Of a stretch of 57,964 bases of DNA, positions 1 to 9,543 are shown in pieces. Location of the stretch: assembly GCA_030065575.1 (NCBI GenBank), contig JASJDZ010000040.1, positions 1 through 57,964 of the forward strand, given 5' to 3'. Every line of letters begins with the position of its first letter. Positions within the stretch are counted from its first letter, which is position 1. Source of the DNA: Acidimicrobiia bacterium (GTDB lineage Bacteria > Actinomycetota > Acidimicrobiia > Spongiisociales > UBA5794). The notes beneath the pieces were generated by a model. It did not search any database and had not been told where the DNA came from. It saw only the letters and a list, made by a program, of their open reading frames with translations. The position numbers and the translations under genes are program-made.

Positions 1-488
1 AGTGCCTCAAAGAGGAGACCACCGTCGCCTGCTGCCACTCCGAGGGCGTGAGGAAGCTGGGAAGAGGTGATCAGAATCGCTGCTGCGGACGTGAAGCCCA
101 GCAGAACCGGCTGAGACATGAAGTACGCAACGACTCCGCCACGGAGAATCCCGAGCAGGATGCGAATCCCTCCGATCATCAGAGCAAGCAGGGCCGCCAG
201 CGCGATGTATTCCTCAGTGCCCGGCTCGGCGACCGAAGAAAGGACGCCGAAGGCAAGGAGGGCGCTCATCGCAACCGGACCCGTCTGGAGATACGGGGAC
301 GACGCAATGATCGATGCTGCAAGCGGAGGGAGCGCTGCTGCATAGAGGCCTACATAGCCCGGAACACCGGCAATCTCGGCATAGGCCAGCGATTGCGGTA
401 TCAGGATGAAGGCGACGCTGATCCCTGCAATCAGGTCACGAGTGGATGGTCGAGGCGGTTTCAGCATCGACCCCAGAGAATCGGACAT
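1..488 (-). CDS. SulP-family anion/sulfate permease, N-terminal part (cut by window edge)
   Basis: The first 162 codons of a minus-strand gene that runs off the left edge. After a short cytoplasmic tail the protein is almost entirely hydrophobic helices. It carries the SulP signature PQSLAYAEIAGVP at residues 31-43, the first-helix motif of sulfate/bicarbonate/anion transporters of the SLC26/SulP family. The C-terminal part, including any STAS domain, is outside the window. The start is taken as the ATG at 488 (MSDSLGS); an in-frame ATG at 467 is possible. The exact anion cannot be told from this fragment. Confidence 0.88.
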   Translation of the reverse strand, partial: MSDSLGSMLKPPRPSTRDLIAGISVAFILIPQSLAYAEIAGVPGYVGLYAAALPPLAASIIASSPYLQTGPVAMSALLAFGVLSSVAEPGTEEYIALAALLALMIGGIRILLGILRGGVVAYFMSQPVLLGFTSAAAILITSSQLPHALGVAAGDGGLLFEA

Positions 489-562
489 CAGGCACCCTGC
501 ATCGAGGAACTGGCTACGGGGACATTATCGCGGCGTGCTTGCGACCCAGAGAGGAGGACTGC

Positions 563-859
563 CTACGGTTGGCTCAACTCGAGGGTCACGGTAACGGTAT
601 CCCCGATGTCGATTCCCTCCTGCTCCCGAACGGACCGCTTGACCGGCAGCACATAGGCGCTCAGCTCCTTGGAAGGGAACAACGATGTCGACCACGCCGT
701 CTCCCCGATGCTCACATCGACCCGCACCGAACCAAAACCGGGGCGCCACGGCACCATGTCGGCGATCTCGTCGGACTCCTCGCGGGGCAGGGTCACAAAC
801 ACCCAGGAGGCCTCGCCACCGTACTCCCACAGCTCTGCGGTGAACCTGTAGTCGGTCAC
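563..859 (-). CDS. DUF1905 domain protein
   Basis: A 98-residue soluble protein beginning VTDYRFTAELWEYG and ending in a beta-rich segment, matching the small DUF1905 barrel seen alone or joined to YdeI-type domains. Function is unknown. The GTG start at 859 overlaps the TAG stop of the upstream ion-channel gene by one base, implying translational coupling; an upstream in-frame extension to 925 would lie inside the channel gene and is less likely. It is the last gene of a minus-strand group with the channel and the small membrane protein. Confidence 0.75.
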   Translation of the reverse strand: MTDYRFTAELWEYGGEASWVFVTLPREESDEIADMVPWRPGFGSVRVDVSIGETAWSTSLFPSKELSAYVLPVKRSVREQEGIDIGDTVTVTLELSQP

Positions 860-1707
860 TAGACCAACTCCTCCCCGCAGGCGTCGCAGAAGCGTGCGGT
901 TCGGGAATGGACCGCCGACCCGCACGCCCGACAGGCCTTCTCCTGCTGCCCGGAGGTAGCCACCTCAGCCGAGACGATTCCGGTCGGCACTGCAATGACG
1001 CTGTACCCGGTGATCATGAGCATGGCCGCCAACACCTGGCCGGGTGGGGTGGCAGGCGCGATGTCGCCGAAGCCAACGGTGCTCATGGTGACAATCGACC
1101 AGTACAGGCCGCGGAACATCGAGTCGAATCCGTTCTCCGGGCCTTCGATCAGGTACATCGACGAGCCGACAATCACATTGATCAGAAGGACAACGATGAG
1201 GAAGACCACGATCTTGCGAGACGAAGCTCGGATCGCCCGAATCAAGTAGTTGGCCTCACTCAACCAACGAGCCATCTTGAGGACCCGGAAGACCCGAAGC
1301 AGCCGCAGTGAGCGAATCACGAGCAGCGATTGCGCTCCCGGCAGGAACAGGCTCAGGTAGACCGGCAGAATCGCCAGTAGATCGACCACACCGAAGAAAC
1401 TGCGGGCGTAGCGCGCCTTGCTCTCCGCAGTCACCAACCGGGCGATGTACTCCAGCGTGAACAGGATGGTGACTATCCACTCGAGCACGAGCAGCGTTGT
1501 GCCATACCGTGCCTCGATCTCGTCAACCGTCTCGAGCATCACCAGCAGCACGCTGAAGACGATCAGGGCCATCAGGCCAACATCGAACCAACGCGACTGG
1601 CGCGTGTCGTGATCGAAGATGACGTGACGGATGCGTTCCCGCAGACTGGATCCATGCAACGGCATGAATGCAGCGTAGATCAGGAGCTCGGAGGTTCCGG
1701 GGAGCAA
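859..1707 (-). CDS. Voltage-gated potassium channel subunit with C-terminal zinc ribbon
   Basis: A six-transmembrane Kv-type channel. Hydrophobic helices occupy roughly residues 43-250. A basic S4-like stretch (RSLRLLRVFRVLKMAR, 132-147) is followed by the pore loop with the selectivity filter TVGFGD at 210-215, so K+ selectivity is expected. Unusually, the cytoplasmic tail ends in a compact zinc ribbon with C259, C262, C274 and C277 in place of a long regulatory domain. The start at 1707 abuts the preceding gene; MPLHGSS at 1665 is an alternative start. It is probably cotranscribed with the membrane protein upstream and the DUF1905 gene downstream. Confidence 0.9.
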   Translation of the reverse strand: MLPGTSELLIYAAFMPLHGSSLRERIRHVIFDHDTRQSRWFDVGLMALIVFSVLLVMLETVDEIEARYGTTLLVLEWIVTILFTLEYIARLVTAESKARYARSFFGVVDLLAILPVYLSLFLPGAQSLLVIRSLRLLRVFRVLKMARWLSEANYLIRAIRASSRKIVVFLIVVLLINVIVGSSMYLIEGPENGFDSMFRGLYWSIVTMSTVGFGDIAPATPPGQVLAAMLMITGYSVIAVPTGIVSAEVATSGQQEKACRACGSAVHSRTARFCDACGEELV

Positions 1708-2094
1708 TCAGCCCCCGAGCGCAACCACCAGTGTGCAGATCGCGGCAACGGTCGTGACCGTTCCCATCAGGTAGCGCTCGATCTTGCTCGACGAAGCCAG
1801 ATTCCCGAGCGTGTTGATCGCCAGATAGACGAATACCACCCACACTCCGACGTCAATCCAACCCTGGTCGGTTGACACCAGTTCCGCCTTAGCGAGGACG
1901 ATCCAGGATGCAAGCAGCAAGATCGGCACCGCCACCGCACTCATCGCTCGATAGCCGGGCGGCAGCACCCCCGCAACGGTCTTGGCCCGTCCTCCGTAGG
2001 CGTGGTCGCCCCACGGCGCGCCGTATGCAAGACCAACCTGGAATGCTGCAACCATCTGCAGAAGAATTGCAGCAATCACCGCTGCGGTCTCCAC
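1708..2094 (-). CDS. Small four-helix membrane protein, unknown function
   Basis: A 128-residue protein with about four hydrophobic segments (near residues 4-28, 50-68, 82-98 and 108-127) separated by short polar loops. I do not recognise the family. It starts with GTG at 2094 and its stop directly abuts the ion-channel start, so the two are likely cotranscribed. It is transcribed away from the divergent tetR gene; the 73-base gap between them holds the tetR promoter. Confidence 0.7.
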   Translation of the reverse strand: METAAVIAAILLQMVAAFQVGLAYGAPWGDHAYGGRAKTVAGVLPPGYRAMSAVAVPILLLASWIVLAKAELVSTDQGWIDVGVWVVFVYLAINTLGNLASSSKIERYLMGTVTTVAAICTLVVALGG

Positions 2095-2131
2095 TTGCTA
2101 CCCCTTCGCTCGGCAGCGCCAGACTACCTTC

Positions 2132-2160
2132 TTGCGTTGTACTGAACGCTCGTTTAGCAT
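2132..2160 (+). promoter_or_regulatory. tetR promoter, leaderless type
   Basis: TTGCGT (2132-2137), 17 bases, then TAGCAT (2155-2160). The predicted transcript start falls on or next to the ATG at 2168, so the mRNA would be leaderless. Confidence 0.6.
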
Positions 2161-2176
2161 ATTGAACATGCGTTCA
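2143..2176 (+). promoter_or_regulatory. Double TetR-type operator
   Basis: Two near-palindromic 14-mers of the same form, TGAACGCTCGTTTA (2143-2156) and TGAACATGCGTTCA (2163-2176), with centres 20 bases apart (about two helical turns). The first overlaps the -10 region and the second covers the start codon. This layout predicts autorepression by the TetR protein. Confidence 0.65.
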
Positions 2177-2835
2177 GGGCAAGAAGACCGGACTGCGGCA
2201 GCCCGCATCCGCGATGCTGCCATCACGGAGTTCGCCAACAACGGCGTGGCCGGAACCAGCATCCGCGCCATCGCAGCTGCCGCCGGGGTCTCCCCCGGTT
2301 TGGTGATCCATCACTTCGGATCAAAAGACGAGCTGCGGGTCGCCTGCGACGAGTTCGTTGCCGGCATCATCCGCGAGGTAAAGGGCGGTGCGATGGCATC
2401 CGGGGGCGCATTCGATGTGACGGCGGCATTTCGCACGGTTGGCGAGATCCCGGCTGCCAAGTACCTCGCCCGCACGCTGGTCGATGGGTCACCGCACGTC
2501 ACAGAACTGGTCGACGAAATCGTTGCCGACGCAATGAAGTACGTCGCCACCGGTGTCGAGACCGGAATGATCAAGCCCAGCAATCACGAATGGGAACGCG
2601 CCGCCATCTTGAGTATCTGGTCACTCGGTGCCCTCGTTCTCCACGAGCACCTGAAGCGATTGATCGGGGTCGACATCACAGCCGACCTCAGCCAGGACCC
2701 CAAGTCGGCTACCGCCTACATGGCGCCCGCCCTCGAGATCTACAGCGAGGGAGTATTCACCGAGACAACGGTTCAGCTGATGCGTGAGGCGTTTGTCGAT
2801 AGCACCACCACCGACAACCTGAAGAAGGAAGCAAC

Positions 2836-2839
<4 letters not shown>
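2168..2839 (+). CDS. TetR-family transcriptional regulator
   Basis: A 223-residue regulator. The N-terminal helix-turn-helix (about residues 10-55, with the core GVSPGLVIHHFGSKDEL) is typical of TetR; the C-terminal helices form the ligand pocket and dimer interface. The ATG at 2168 is chosen because the HTH begins right after it and a -10 box lies 7 bases upstream; the longer frame from 2132 would start inside the promoter. Its stop overlaps the ATG of the ABC ATPase (ATGA), so it is the first gene of a regulator-exporter operon and probably controls it. The inducer is unknown; the exporter is its likely detoxification target. Confidence 0.92.
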
Positions 2840-3737
<898 letters not shown>

Positions 3738-3738
<1 letters not shown>

Positions 3739-5402
3739 TGCTCGCAACAGTATTCACCAAGACCATGAGGGACCGATGGCGCAGCATGGCCATCGCCGTC
3801 GCCGCCCTCATCGTCATGTTGCTGCTGGCGATGGCGGTATATGCAAGCTTCGACTTCAGCCTGTACGACGACCTGCCCGAGGCGTTCCGCTCGCTGATGA
3901 ACATCCCCGACAACGCCGATGCTGCCAGCCTGGCGATTGGCGTTCTCTACGGCCTCTACGGAGCCTTCACCCTTGCGGGTCTAGCCATCTCGATGGGATC
4001 TGCCTCGATCGCCGGGGAAGAGAAGAACGGGACCATGGGCCTGCTCCTCGGCAACCCCAAGAGCCGCAGTCACGTCCTGGTCTCCAAGATCGCCAACATG
4101 GTCGTGTTGGTTGCGGTCGGATCGGTGATCCTCTGGGGCGCAGCGTACGCGGTGGCTGCCGTGCTCGACGTCCAACTGGGCGACATGAACATGGTTGCCT
4201 ACACATTCCATCTCTTCGCCAACACCGTGTTCTACGGAATGCTGGCGGCGGCACTGGGCGCATGGACGGGCAGCCGCGGGATTGCCTCCGGAGTCCCCGC
4301 CGGGATCATGGTCATCGGGTTCATCGCCACCGGGATCTTCCCGCTGATCGAGGGTTGGGAGAATGTTGCCAAGGTGTTCCCGTGGTACTACTTCGATGGT
4401 GCCGATCCGATGCGGGCGGGAATCAGTGGCGGGCATATGACGGTGCTGCTCGGCAGTTCCGTTGCCCTCGGTGGGCTGGCGTGGCTTGGCGTGAACCGGC
4501 GAGACCTGAAGGGACAGACCGTCGGTACCAATCTCCTGGATCGGCTCCGCGCCAATCCGCTGACCGAGAAGGTCGTTGACCGACTGGCCGGGTCGACCCG
4601 GGTCGCCCGCATCTGGATCAAGACGGTCTCTGAGCACCAGGGGATGCTCATCATCGTCGCCTACGTGATGTTCTTCATCATGGGCGTCCTGATGGGGCCC
4701 CTCTATGCACTGATGGACACAACACTGCTCGAGTATGCGGACCAACTCCCGGATGAACTATGGGCCTTCGTCGGCTCAACCGGCTCCGGGATGAGCACGC
4801 CGGAGGGCTTCTACGAGGTGGAGACATTCGGCCTCATGGTTCCAATTGCGGTCATGGTCGTGACCATCGTCATTGGCTCCCGAGGCCTGGCCGGGGAGGA
4901 AGCCGGCCGCACCATGGGCCTGCTGCTGGCCAACCCAATCAAGCGCCGCACCGTTGTACTCGAGAAGACGTACGCGATGATCGCACTGGCAGCTGTAGTC
5001 GGCTTCGCCACCTGGGCGGGCGTGTGGGTGGGCTCTCTCCTCGGCGGCCTGGGCATCAGCCCGCTGAACATCGCCGCAGCCTCGGTGCTGGGCACACTGC
5101 TCGGCCTGGTCTTCGGCGGAGTGTCGATGGTCCTCGGCGCCGCAACAGGCAGGGTCCGAATTGCGGCCTTTGGGACGGTGGGCCTGGCGTTGACCATGTT
5201 CCTGATCAACTCCATTGCGATCCTCAACGACACCGTCGACGCCCTGGCGGCGCTGACGCCATTTGACTACTACCTCCAGAACGAGCCACTCACCAACGGG
5301 ATGGACTGGGGCAATGCGGCGGCGCTGATCGTCGTGTTCGTTGCCCTGATCGCAATCGCCGTCGCCCTCTTCGACCGGAGGGACTTGCGCCAGACCGGGT
5401 AG
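3738..5402 (+). CDS. ABC-2 type exporter permease, tandemly duplicated
   Basis: A 554-residue integral membrane protein with about twelve helices in two homologous halves (about 1-275 and 290-554). The halves share the motif GEE-x(4)-TMGLLL-x-NP-x(3)-R (GEEKNGTMGLLLGNP in the first, GEEAGRTMGLLLANP in the second), so one polypeptide contains both six-helix permease units that usually come as a dimer. It pairs with the ATPase immediately upstream and ends the tetR operon. Confidence 0.88.
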
Positions 5403-5419
5403 TTCGCACTTCTGTATCT

Positions 5420-5447
5420 CTTTATAGTGCTAACTATCGCTATAAAG
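5420..5447 (+). promoter_or_regulatory. 28-bp inverted repeat with a -10-like box, operator candidate
   Basis: Arms CTTTATAG (5420-5427) and CTATAAAG (5440-5447) are perfect, with a partly symmetric centre. TATAAA at 5441-5446 could be a -10 box on the plus strand, so a repressor bound here would block expression of the 5461 gene. The AT-rich sequence stands out from its GC-rich surroundings. Confidence 0.5.
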
Positions 5448-5460
5448 TGCTGGAGTCTGT

Positions 5461-7134
5461 TTGTTCCGCGCCATCGATCCCGACGGGTTGGCTGAAATCG
5501 CCGATCGGCTGGTGCTGCGGGCGGCCGAGCTGCGTCGAGAAGGGTCGGTGGCGAGTTGGCTTCTTCGCTGCCGCACCGGGTCGGATGTGGCCGGTGCCCT
5601 CATGCGAGCCGCGCGGTGGGCCGACCAAGCCGCTGCCGACCTCAGATGGCGGGCGAGCGCAATCGGGGTCGGTCAGCAAGCCGGCCTCGACCTGGCCGCT
5701 CTCGTGCGCGCCGAGTTTGCGGCCGGCGGCGTATTCGCACCGGAACAGCGTGACGCAGCCCTGATCCCCTGGCTGCGTGACCGCGGCCTCAGTCGGCGCA
5801 GGATCGCAGACGCCGTTGATCGAATCGGTGAGTGGCTGGATCAAGGGTGGCTTGACTGGGATGTGACCAACAGTGACCTACACAACGTCCGACGAACCCT
5901 GGCTTCGCTCGCCGGGGATGAGCTAGATCAGGTGCTGGCTGCGCTCTCCCCCCGCCAACTAGAGCGCTGGGTTGCAGAAATGGGCAACAGCTACAACGGG
6001 TTCTCACGAGCCGAGAAGCAGGACGTGTTCGAGCTACTTGCGACCAACGCCTCAGGAAATACGCTCGTTCGTCTCCATGATGCGCTCCTGACCTCAGGCG
6101 GGCAGACGGACCTGATTGATCTCGGGGTCGCAATCCAGCTCCACAGCCCGGACAGAGTCATTGCCGACTTTGTGGTCGGAGTGCTGCGGGCCGATCAAGT
6201 TACACAGCGTTTCTCGTCACTCGCACCAGGCAAGGCGATCCAGGGCTTGCAGGATCCAACAGAGAAGACGCGGGCAGCAGGAGCCGTACTGGTACATCCC
6301 AATGCTCTCTCCTGGTTCATCGTCGACTCCCTGACTGCCGGAGAAAGCCCCACACCGCTACTCACAGCACTATCCCGGACCACCGCAGGAAGCCATCTGG
6401 CTGCCGGATTCGTCAGCGCCCTGACCCTGCTGACCACGCCGGGCCAACTCGACCGGATGGCGGCGGCCCAGCGTTCGAGCGAGGCTTCGTCCGACGAGCA
6501 CCATTCCCATCCTGGGCTCGACGCGACTGGAGAACACCTCCTGGACGCATCGGTCAGATTCCTCGCGGCCAATCCTGATGCGGTATTCACCGACCTCGCT
6601 ACGAATGCCGACCCGGATGGCGACCTCACCACCGCCTTCTGGCACCTCCTGGTGAGCAACGGTGACGCCGAGTCCATGGCCGCAGTACTCCAGGGGCTAC
6701 GAGGAGGAGCCGCGATCGACCTGGACCGCTTCTCGGCGCGGGGACGCGACCCCGGCTACGAGTATCCCCATGCCCGCAACCTGGCATTTGCAGCGGCAAC
6801 TCTCAACCGGGGCATGACCAGAAGCGCCCAAGACGCACAGGGCGATATCGACGCCATCAGCCGAGTCGCCGGCGTCGCCACCACCGCGGCCGGTTTGATC
6901 TCCGGCGGTTCGGCCGTTGCCGAGTCGCTGATCGGCACCGGCACCGGCTGGACAATCGAGAGCTTCGCCGCTGCGGCCAAATCAGACATCAATGACCAAC
7001 TGGCAGACCTCATCGACAAGGCCACGGCACGATTGCGGCCCCCCGACGGCGCCGATCTCGGTCAGTTCGCCGGTGCTGCGAATGCCTTGCTGGCGTGGAC
7101 GAGCGTGTACACCCGTTTGCTGCCATACGCCTGA
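5461..7134 (+). CDS. Large helical protein, unknown function (possible WXG100-like N-terminus)
   Basis: A 557-residue protein that I cannot assign to a named family. The N-terminal 100 residues are a helical pair (FRAIDPDGLAEIADRL and on) that resembles WXG100/ESX-type secreted proteins of actinobacteria. The middle is rich in helical repeats, and residues about 465-490 form a Gly/Ala-rich hydrophobic stretch like those in toxin or pore-like carriers. It has no signal peptide. Start is TTG at 5461, preceded by TGGAG at 5451-5455. No ESX secretion genes lie nearby. The gene stands alone between the exporter operon and gdhA, behind a strong palindrome. Confidence 0.65.
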   Translation: MFRAIDPDGLAEIADRLVLRAAELRREGSVASWLLRCRTGSDVAGALMRAARWADQAAADLRWRASAIGVGQQAGLDLAALVRAEFAAGGVFAPEQRDAALIPWLRDRGLSRRRIADAVDRIGEWLDQGWLDWDVTNSDLHNVRRTLASLAGDELDQVLAALSPRQLERWVAEMGNSYNGFSRAEKQDVFELLATNASGNTLVRLHDALLTSGGQTDLIDLGVAIQLHSPDRVIADFVVGVLRADQVTQRFSSLAPGKAIQGLQDPTEKTRAAGAVLVHPNALSWFIVDSLTAGESPTPLLTALSRTTAGSHLAAGFVSALTLLTTPGQLDRMAAAQRSSEASSDEHHSHPGLDATGEHLLDASVRFLAANPDAVFTDLATNADPDGDLTTAFWHLLVSNGDAESMAAVLQGLRGGAAIDLDRFSARGRDPGYEYPHARNLAFAAATLNRGMTRSAQDAQGDIDAISRVAGVATTAAGLISGGSAVAESLIGTGTGWTIESFAAAAKSDINDQLADLIDKATARLRPPDGADLGQFAGAANALLAWTSVYTRLLPYA

Positions 7135-7391
7135 GCTCTCTGCGGACTCAACCAAGCCAATCGGCCCATCGGAGAAGGAGGAACGGTCCCTCACAGGAAC
7201 AGACAAAATGTATAGGCTGTCCGGAATGGATACCCAGTGCTCTCTTTCCTGGGATCCAAGCAACGCCAGATGCAAATAGACGAGTGCCCGTTCGTTTGGT
7301 TGCTCATCACAGATTGCTGAACGGTGATGCGGCTCTTGCCGACATAGAAGAGAGAAGCGTTTTCGATACCCGTACGACGGAGGCGTAAGGC

Positions 7392-8735
7392 GTGACCAAT
7401 TCTGTCTCGGCGTTCATGGACCAGGTGACCTCACGTAGTCCCGGTGAACCCGAATTCCATCAAGCGGTGCACGAAGTTGTCGAGTCGATCCTTCCGGTCC
7501 TCGATGCATATCCGGACATCCGCCAAGCAAAAGTCCTGGAGCGAATGGTTGAGCCCGAGAGGGTGATCATGTTCCGTGTCCCGTGGGTTGACGACACCGG
7601 CGAAGTGCAGGTGAACCGCGGGTTCCGGGTCGAAATGAACAGCGCAATCGGCCCATACAAGGGCGGTCTGCGTTTCCACCCCAGCGTCAATCTTGGGATT
7701 CTGAAGTTCCTCGGCTTCGAGCAGGTCTTCAAGAATGCTCTCACCACGCTGCCTATGGGAGGCGGCAAGGGTGGATCGGACTTCGATCCCAAGGGCAAGA
7801 GCGACATGGAGGTAATGCGCTTCTGCCAGTCCTTCATGGGCGAGCTCTGGCGCCACATCGGTGACCGCACCGATGTCCCCGCCGGCGATATCGGCGTGGG
7901 GGGCCGGGAAATCGGCTTCCTGTTCGGCCAGTACAAGAAGCTGGCCAATGAGTTCGCCGGAGTTCTGACCGGAAAGGGCTACGGCTGGGGCGGCAGCCTC
8001 ATCCGTCCGGAGGCCACCGGCTACGGGACCATCTACTTCGCTGAGGAGATGCTCAAGGTCAGGGACGACAGCCTCTACCAGAAGACCTGCCTTGTGTCCG
8101 GCTCCGGCAATGTTGCCCAGTTTGCGGTTGAGAACATAAACCGCATCGGCGGCAGGGCGGTGACACTCTCCGACTCCGGAGGATTCATCTACGACAAGGA
8201 TGGAATCGACGAAGAGAAACTCGCCTGGGTCATGGACCTCAAGAACGTCCGTCGTGGCCGCATCTCGGAGTACGCAGAGCAATTCGGCGCCGACTACTAC
8301 GAAGGGCAGCGCCCCTGGGCGGTCGACGATGCCGACTGCGCCTTCCCGTGCGCCACACAGAACGAACTGGACCTGGATGACGCCAAGACGCTGGTCGCCA
8401 ACGAGGTGTTCCTCATCGCCGAGGGAGCGAACATGCCGACTGTGCCCGACGGCGTCCGCCTCTTCCAGGACGAAGGTGTGCTGTTTGCCCCGGGCAAGGC
8501 TGCCAACGCCGGCGGTGTTGCTACCAGCGGCCTCGAGATGTCACAGAACGCCGGCCACACGTCTTGGGACCGCAACACGGTTGACAAGAAGCTGCGCGAC
8601 ATCATGGTGGACATTCACAAGAACTGCCATCAAGCGGCCGACAGCCACGGCACCCCGGGCAACTACGTCAACGGCGCTAATATCGCCGGCTTCCTCAAGG
8701 TAGCCAACGCGATGATTGCGCAGGGCGTTGTTTGA
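7392..8735 (+). CDS. gdhA: NADP-type glutamate dehydrogenase
   Basis: A 447-residue enzyme, the same length as the hexameric NADP-dependent GdhA of enterobacteria. It catalyses reductive amination of 2-oxoglutarate with ammonia. Visible features are the substrate-binding GPYKGGLRFHP (near residue 88), PMGGGKGGSDFDPKG with the catalytic lysine (near 121-135), and the nucleotide-binding GSGNVAQFA (near 237). It starts with GTG at 7392 behind GGAGG at 7379-7383. The 257-base leader (7135-7391) shows no feature I can assign. Two unknown paralogues follow 57 bases downstream on the same strand. In this setting it could capture ammonia freed by purine breakdown, which is inference. Confidence 0.96.
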   Translation: MTNSVSAFMDQVTSRSPGEPEFHQAVHEVVESILPVLDAYPDIRQAKVLERMVEPERVIMFRVPWVDDTGEVQVNRGFRVEMNSAIGPYKGGLRFHPSVNLGILKFLGFEQVFKNALTTLPMGGGKGGSDFDPKGKSDMEVMRFCQSFMGELWRHIGDRTDVPAGDIGVGGREIGFLFGQYKKLANEFAGVLTGKGYGWGGSLIRPEATGYGTIYFAEEMLKVRDDSLYQKTCLVSGSGNVAQFAVENINRIGGRAVTLSDSGGFIYDKDGIDEEKLAWVMDLKNVRRGRISEYAEQFGADYYEGQRPWAVDDADCAFPCATQNELDLDDAKTLVANEVFLIAEGANMPTVPDGVRLFQDEGVLFAPGKAANAGGVATSGLEMSQNAGHTSWDRNTVDKKLRDIMVDIHKNCHQAADSHGTPGNYVNGANIAGFLKVANAMIAQGVV

Positions 8736-8755
8736 AGGAAGGATTTGGAGGATTC

Positions 8756-8779
8756 GTGGTCCGCAATAATGCGGGCCAC
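8756..8779 (+). other. Hairpin between gdhA and the paralogue pair
   Basis: GTGGTCCGC and GCGGGCCAC pair over nine positions (one G-U) around a 6-base loop. There is no T tract; the hairpin ends just before the ribosome site of the next gene, so it is more likely an mRNA-processing or expression-setting element than a terminator. Confidence 0.4.
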
Positions 8780-8792
8780 GGTGGAGGCATGA

Positions 8793-9167
8793 ATGACTAG
8801 AAAGTCTGTTGGATACTTCGAGGGCACGACCTCGACGCTGTTGACCAGCCTGATTTGTGCTGGCTTCGACACACTGCCCGTTTCCAACGGTGTCGACCAT
8901 CACGGCAAGAACGTGCGGCGGATCAATCAGCAAGAGAAGTACGACCTGCTGATTGCCTATCCACACAAGCTGTATGCACCGGCGGATTACGACCTGCCAT
9001 ATCAGGAGATTTTCCACATCTGCAAAACGTACGGGATTCCGCTACTCCTCGAGGTGCCTGAGCATCTCAAGGAAGCGGCCCATCGACTGATGCCCGATGC
9101 TCCTGATGTTGTCGAGTTCCTCGATCCGTCTGAGATTCTTGAGCGCGCTATGGAATTGTTGGCCTGA
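8793..9167 (+). CDS. Uncharacterised 124-residue protein, first of a tandem pair
   Basis: A 124-residue soluble protein, predicted mixed alpha/beta, with no family I recognise. It shares about 60% identity without gaps with the next gene. Conserved blocks are MTRKSVGYFEGT at the N-terminus, SNGVDHHG (31-38), YPHK (56-59), FHIC (73-76) and IPLLLEVPEHL (81-91). The invariant His, Asp and Cys residues could be a metal or catalytic site; this is inference. Start is ATG at 8793 behind GGAGG. It lies between gdhA and the molybdenum hydroxylase genes. Confidence 0.8.
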   Translation: MTRKSVGYFEGTTSTLLTSLICAGFDTLPVSNGVDHHGKNVRRINQQEKYDLLIAYPHKLYAPADYDLPYQEIFHICKTYGIPLLLEVPEHLKEAAHRLMPDAPDVVEFLDPSEILERAMELLA

Positions 9168-9168
9168 T

Positions 9169-9543
9169 ATGACACGCAAATCTGTTGGATACTTCGAAGG
9201 TACCGATTCACGATTGCTCACCGCTCTCGTTCTGTCCGGCCACGACACGATCCCCCTGTCGAACGGTGTGGATCATCACGGCCTGTATGTCGGTCACTTC
9301 AACACCGAGAACAGAACCGACATCCTGATCGGGTATCCGCACAAGATCACGGCGCAACCCGGTGATGAGCTACAGGTGCAGGACGTGTTCCACATCTGCA
9401 GGACCTACCAGATCCCGCTGCTGCTGGAAGTGCCCGAGCATCTGCAGGAGCCAATCCGAGCATTGCTTCCAGAGGCGCCGGACCTGGTCGAACTGCTGGA
9501 TCCCGCCGACACCCTCAATCGTGCCCTGGAATTACTCGGGTAG
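9169..9543 (+). CDS. Uncharacterised 124-residue protein, second of a tandem pair
   Basis: Exactly the same length as its neighbour and about 60% identical by hand alignment, with the same blocks VGYFEGT, LSNGVDHHG, GYPHK, FHIC and PLLLEVPEHL. The ATG at 9169 follows the previous stop by a single base, so the two are cotranslated and may form a heteromer. The C-terminus (DLVELLDPADTLNRALELLG) is a well-conserved helix. The 3' end overlaps the end of the convergent mocA-like gene by 12 bases. No function can be assigned. Confidence 0.8.
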   Translation: MTRKSVGYFEGTDSRLLTALVLSGHDTIPLSNGVDHHGLYVGHFNTENRTDILIGYPHKITAQPGDELQVQDVFHICRTYQIPLLLEVPEHLQEPIRALLPEAPDLVELLDPADTLNRALELLG

